Shown: piece after piece, positions 62,171-64,000 of the stretch
Numbering within the stretch: position 1 is the first letter of the stretch
Layout: the number at the start of each line of letters is the position of its first letter
Origin: Phyto melanocephala
Lineage: Eukaryota > Arthropoda > Insecta > Diptera > Rhinophoridae
Direction of reading: 5' to 3'
DNA length: 64,000 nt
Assembly (NCBI GenBank): GCA_941918925.1
Contig: OW799234.1
Location: forward strand, 70,059,043-70,123,042
Made by a program: the position numbers and the translations under genes
Notes under the pieces: generated by a model
Seen by the model: only the letters and a program-made list of their open reading frames with translations
Told to the model about the DNA's origin: nothing
The model's database searches: none

Positions 62171-62743
62171 CTAAATTTTTAAATTTTTCGTCAACATCTC
62201 TAGCCTGTGCTCCGATGTCATTTTCAAGATCAGTTTTTTATCTATTTTAGTGACATGCTTTTCAATGCACTCTACTCTGTTATTTACAGCCTCAGAAATT
62301 TCTTGAACTTTCTCGCTCGTAGCTTTAGCTGTTTCTTGAACTTCTCTAACTTCAGCTAATAATTTTTCATTATTAGCTCTAGAAGTTTCTTGAAATTTCA
62401 ACTCCATTATTTTACTTTCTTCTTTAACTTCAGCTAATAATTTTTCATTATTAGCTCTAGAAGTTTCTTGAACTTCAACTTTAACTTGAGCTAATAATTT
62501 TTCACTGTTAAGTTCCATTTTTTCCATCATTGCTGCAAGCATTGTACTTAAATCCATGTTGTTTGTGGTTGCTCGAGTGGAAACTTCCATTTCTTCAAAC
62601 TCGTAACCATCAATGTCAATATGACGCCGCTTAAATTCATCTAGAAGCCTCTTTCGCAATTCTACTTTATTACCTGTTGTCGGCAATGCCAGCTTACTCA
62701 ATTCTTTCTTGAGTTGTTCAACTTTAAGCTCCTCAAATTTCAT
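62171..62743 (-). pseudogene. Gag N-terminus with SAP domain and coiled-coil repeats
   Basis: A 190-codon frame that starts 39 nt inside the 5' LTR. Residues 1-36 (MKFEELKVEQLKKELSKLAL...VELRKRLLDEF) fit the SAP helix-turn-helix nucleic-acid-binding fold. Residues 75-165 are coiled-coil and contain two near-identical units (QETSRANNEKLLAEV), so an internal duplication lengthened the coil. The frame then ends prematurely (NLKI). The remaining Gag continues in another frame. Confidence 0.85.
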
Positions 62744-62765
62744 GTCTTTTATTATAATGCAATTT

Positions 62766-62779
62766 CACTTCTGACACCA
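62766..62779 (-). other. Primer binding site, tRNA-Leu type
   Basis: In element orientation TGGTGTCAGAAGTG begins 2 nt after the 5' LTR. It is complementary to the 3' end of eukaryotic leucine tRNAs (CACTTCTGACA plus CCA), as recalled. It would prime minus-strand DNA synthesis. Confidence 0.75.
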
Positions 62780-62781
62780 GT

Positions 62782-63295
62782 TGTTACGTTTATACCTTTT
62801 ATAAACGTTGGAATATTTCCTTTAAATAAACCTTTTGAGTTCTTTTATTGCAATTAAAAAAACTTAAAATTCATTATAAAATTAAGAGCCCTTTATTTAC
62901 TTAAACACACTCAAAGATTGCTTTTATATCACTTTACTTATTACACTTATGGTTATACACAAGTTGATACGCACCTTACAAGCTCTACTGTAATACTGAT
63001 TACGTTAGCTGTGTTGTTCGGCTATTTATAGTAGCATAGTGGTGTTCGGTAACATTCGACAAAGTTCTCGTATGTACATTCTAGTTCATTCGAAAACCGT
63101 TAAATTTAAATTAAGACGTTAAGTAATAGGTACGAATAATATAAGTGCCTAAAAGTATGCTACACAAAATAACAAACAACATTTTCGAACAACCAGCAAA
63201 ATAAACTAATACAAATAAAACTACAGTAACTTAAACTACTACAACTAAAATAAATTATAATGTAAATTAAGCTACTTAAAAATAAATCTGTAACA
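62782..63295 (-). repeat. LTR (5' LTR of the element)
   Basis: 514 bp, the partner of 59534-60047 with two differences seen. Transcription would run on the minus strand from here toward the primer binding site. Confidence 0.93.
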
Positions 63296-64000
63296 ATATT
63301 TATCAATGACTTTTAGCCTAAGAGTGTTTCTTAATATAAATTGTTTGAAGGGTAAAAACATGTGTATACATATACGTATGTATGAATATACATATTTACA
63401 CTCAAAACTATATTAAATATATACATACATACATATGTATTTATTAATTTTAGTGATAATTTATTTTTGACGGCCAAATACTAAAATGAGCATGATAAGA
63501 TTGCAAAGTGTTTAAATTCAAATATAGTTCACTAGTGTTCACTTTCGTTCAAGTCTTTCTATGTGTACATATATTCATACAAGCATACATACAACATGTA
63601 TGTACATATTTAGTATTTGTGTACGACTATCACGTGTAGTTCACGAGATTCTAGTATTGACTTGTTTTGGAAACATTTCAAATTTATGTAAATATGTACA
63701 GATTTGCTGATAAAAAAAAAAAAAACAAGTTATTTGAATAAATAATGTTTTTTTTTTTTTATTTCAAAATAAATACTGAAAACATTTAATATATTTAAGA
63801 ATAAGGTAAATAAATTTAAATATCAATATAAATTTATAAATTTTTAAATCTTTAGATTTCGTTTAGTAGTGCAAATAAACTTGGCCGTGATATACATACA
63901 TACTTATTTGCACATATGTGTATGTACATTAGAGCCTGCCTAAAAAATGTAGGGATTGCCCTACATTCGGCAGAAAAAAAAATTAAAAGAAATTATAGAA
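63296..64000. other. AT-rich spacer to window end
   Basis: It has many TACATA/TATGTA runs and a small GTAGGGATTGCCCTAC palindrome at 63950-63965. No gene or element was recognised. Confidence 0.45.

Larger units (their letters stand above)
59534..63295 (-). mobile_element. Gypsy-type LTR retrotransposon, internally deleted
   Basis: Two 514-bp direct repeats (59534-60047 and 62782-63295) bound a minus-strand coding region and are flanked by ATAT (59530-59533, 63296-63299), the 4-bp duplication expected for Ty3/Gypsy elements. Contents in element orientation: 5' LTR, primer site, Gag with SAP domain, zinc knuckle, protease, then sequence jumping to the integrase N-terminal zinc-binding part and then the integrase C-terminus. 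Reverse transcriptase, RNase H and the integrase catalytic core are absent. At least two Gag frameshifts. This copy cannot move on its own. The LTRs differ at only two positions that I see, so the insertion is recent. Confidence 0.93.

Overview
The window is nuclear DNA from a higher (calyptrate-like) fly. It is very AT-rich and has short spliceosomal introns, (TATG)n and (TG)n tracts, DINE-1/Helentron-type repeats with GACA microsatellites, and a fly vitellogenin-receptor gene. The calyptrate placement is inferred from repeat style and gene similarity recalled from memory; no database was searched. Roughly one third of the window is recognisable mobile DNA and only three host genes are clear.

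Host genes. (1) A yolkless-type vitellogenin receptor on the plus strand (30959-42504). Ten coding exons sum to 5661 nt (1886 residues plus stop), with 5+8 LDL-receptor class A modules, EGF modules, three YWTD propellers, one membrane segment and a cytoplasmic tail. A 4.9 kb second intron is packed with decayed transposons. (2) The two 3' exons of a PLP aminotransferase/ethanolamine-phosphate phospho-lyase of the AGXT2-like family on the minus strand (45349-46793); its first exon(s) were not found. (3) An intronless 508-residue catalase-like gene on the minus strand (52888-54414). The catalytic distal His and Asn are both replaced while the heme ligand set is kept, so it looks like a catalase-fold protein without normal catalase chemistry.

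Mobile DNA, left to right. 1-1463: decayed Jockey-like reverse transcriptase split by a solo LTR. 1975-3200: two DINE-1-like repeats. 4887-9984: a nested stack, a pogo-like element carrying two tandem 2.2 kb Helentron-like units, each carrying an internally deleted mariner. 17088-19285: a third, essentially identical unit. 14993-16580, 21706-22512, 23315-24089, 27552-28928, 29786-30603, 42824-44410, 47939-48557 and 51170-52425: further DINE-1-like repeats of two subfamilies. I call them A (GTGGGCG-rich) and B (with a tRNA-like cassette and a long A/T tract). 25203-26965: decayed non-LTR reverse transcriptase. 28015-28404: insertion with a perfect 105-bp inverted repeat. 33560-33860: mariner fragment inside the receptor intron. 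57111-58867: two tandem Helitrons. 59101-59346: a MITE. 59534-63295: a young but internally deleted Gypsy-type LTR retrotransposon with a SAP-domain Gag.

The host genes show no operon-like or functional linkage. The main signals worth following are the active-site-substituted catalase, the recent tandem/nested Helentron amplification, the orientation-switched tRNA-like cassette, the perfect hairpin and the deleted Gypsy element with near-identical LTRs.
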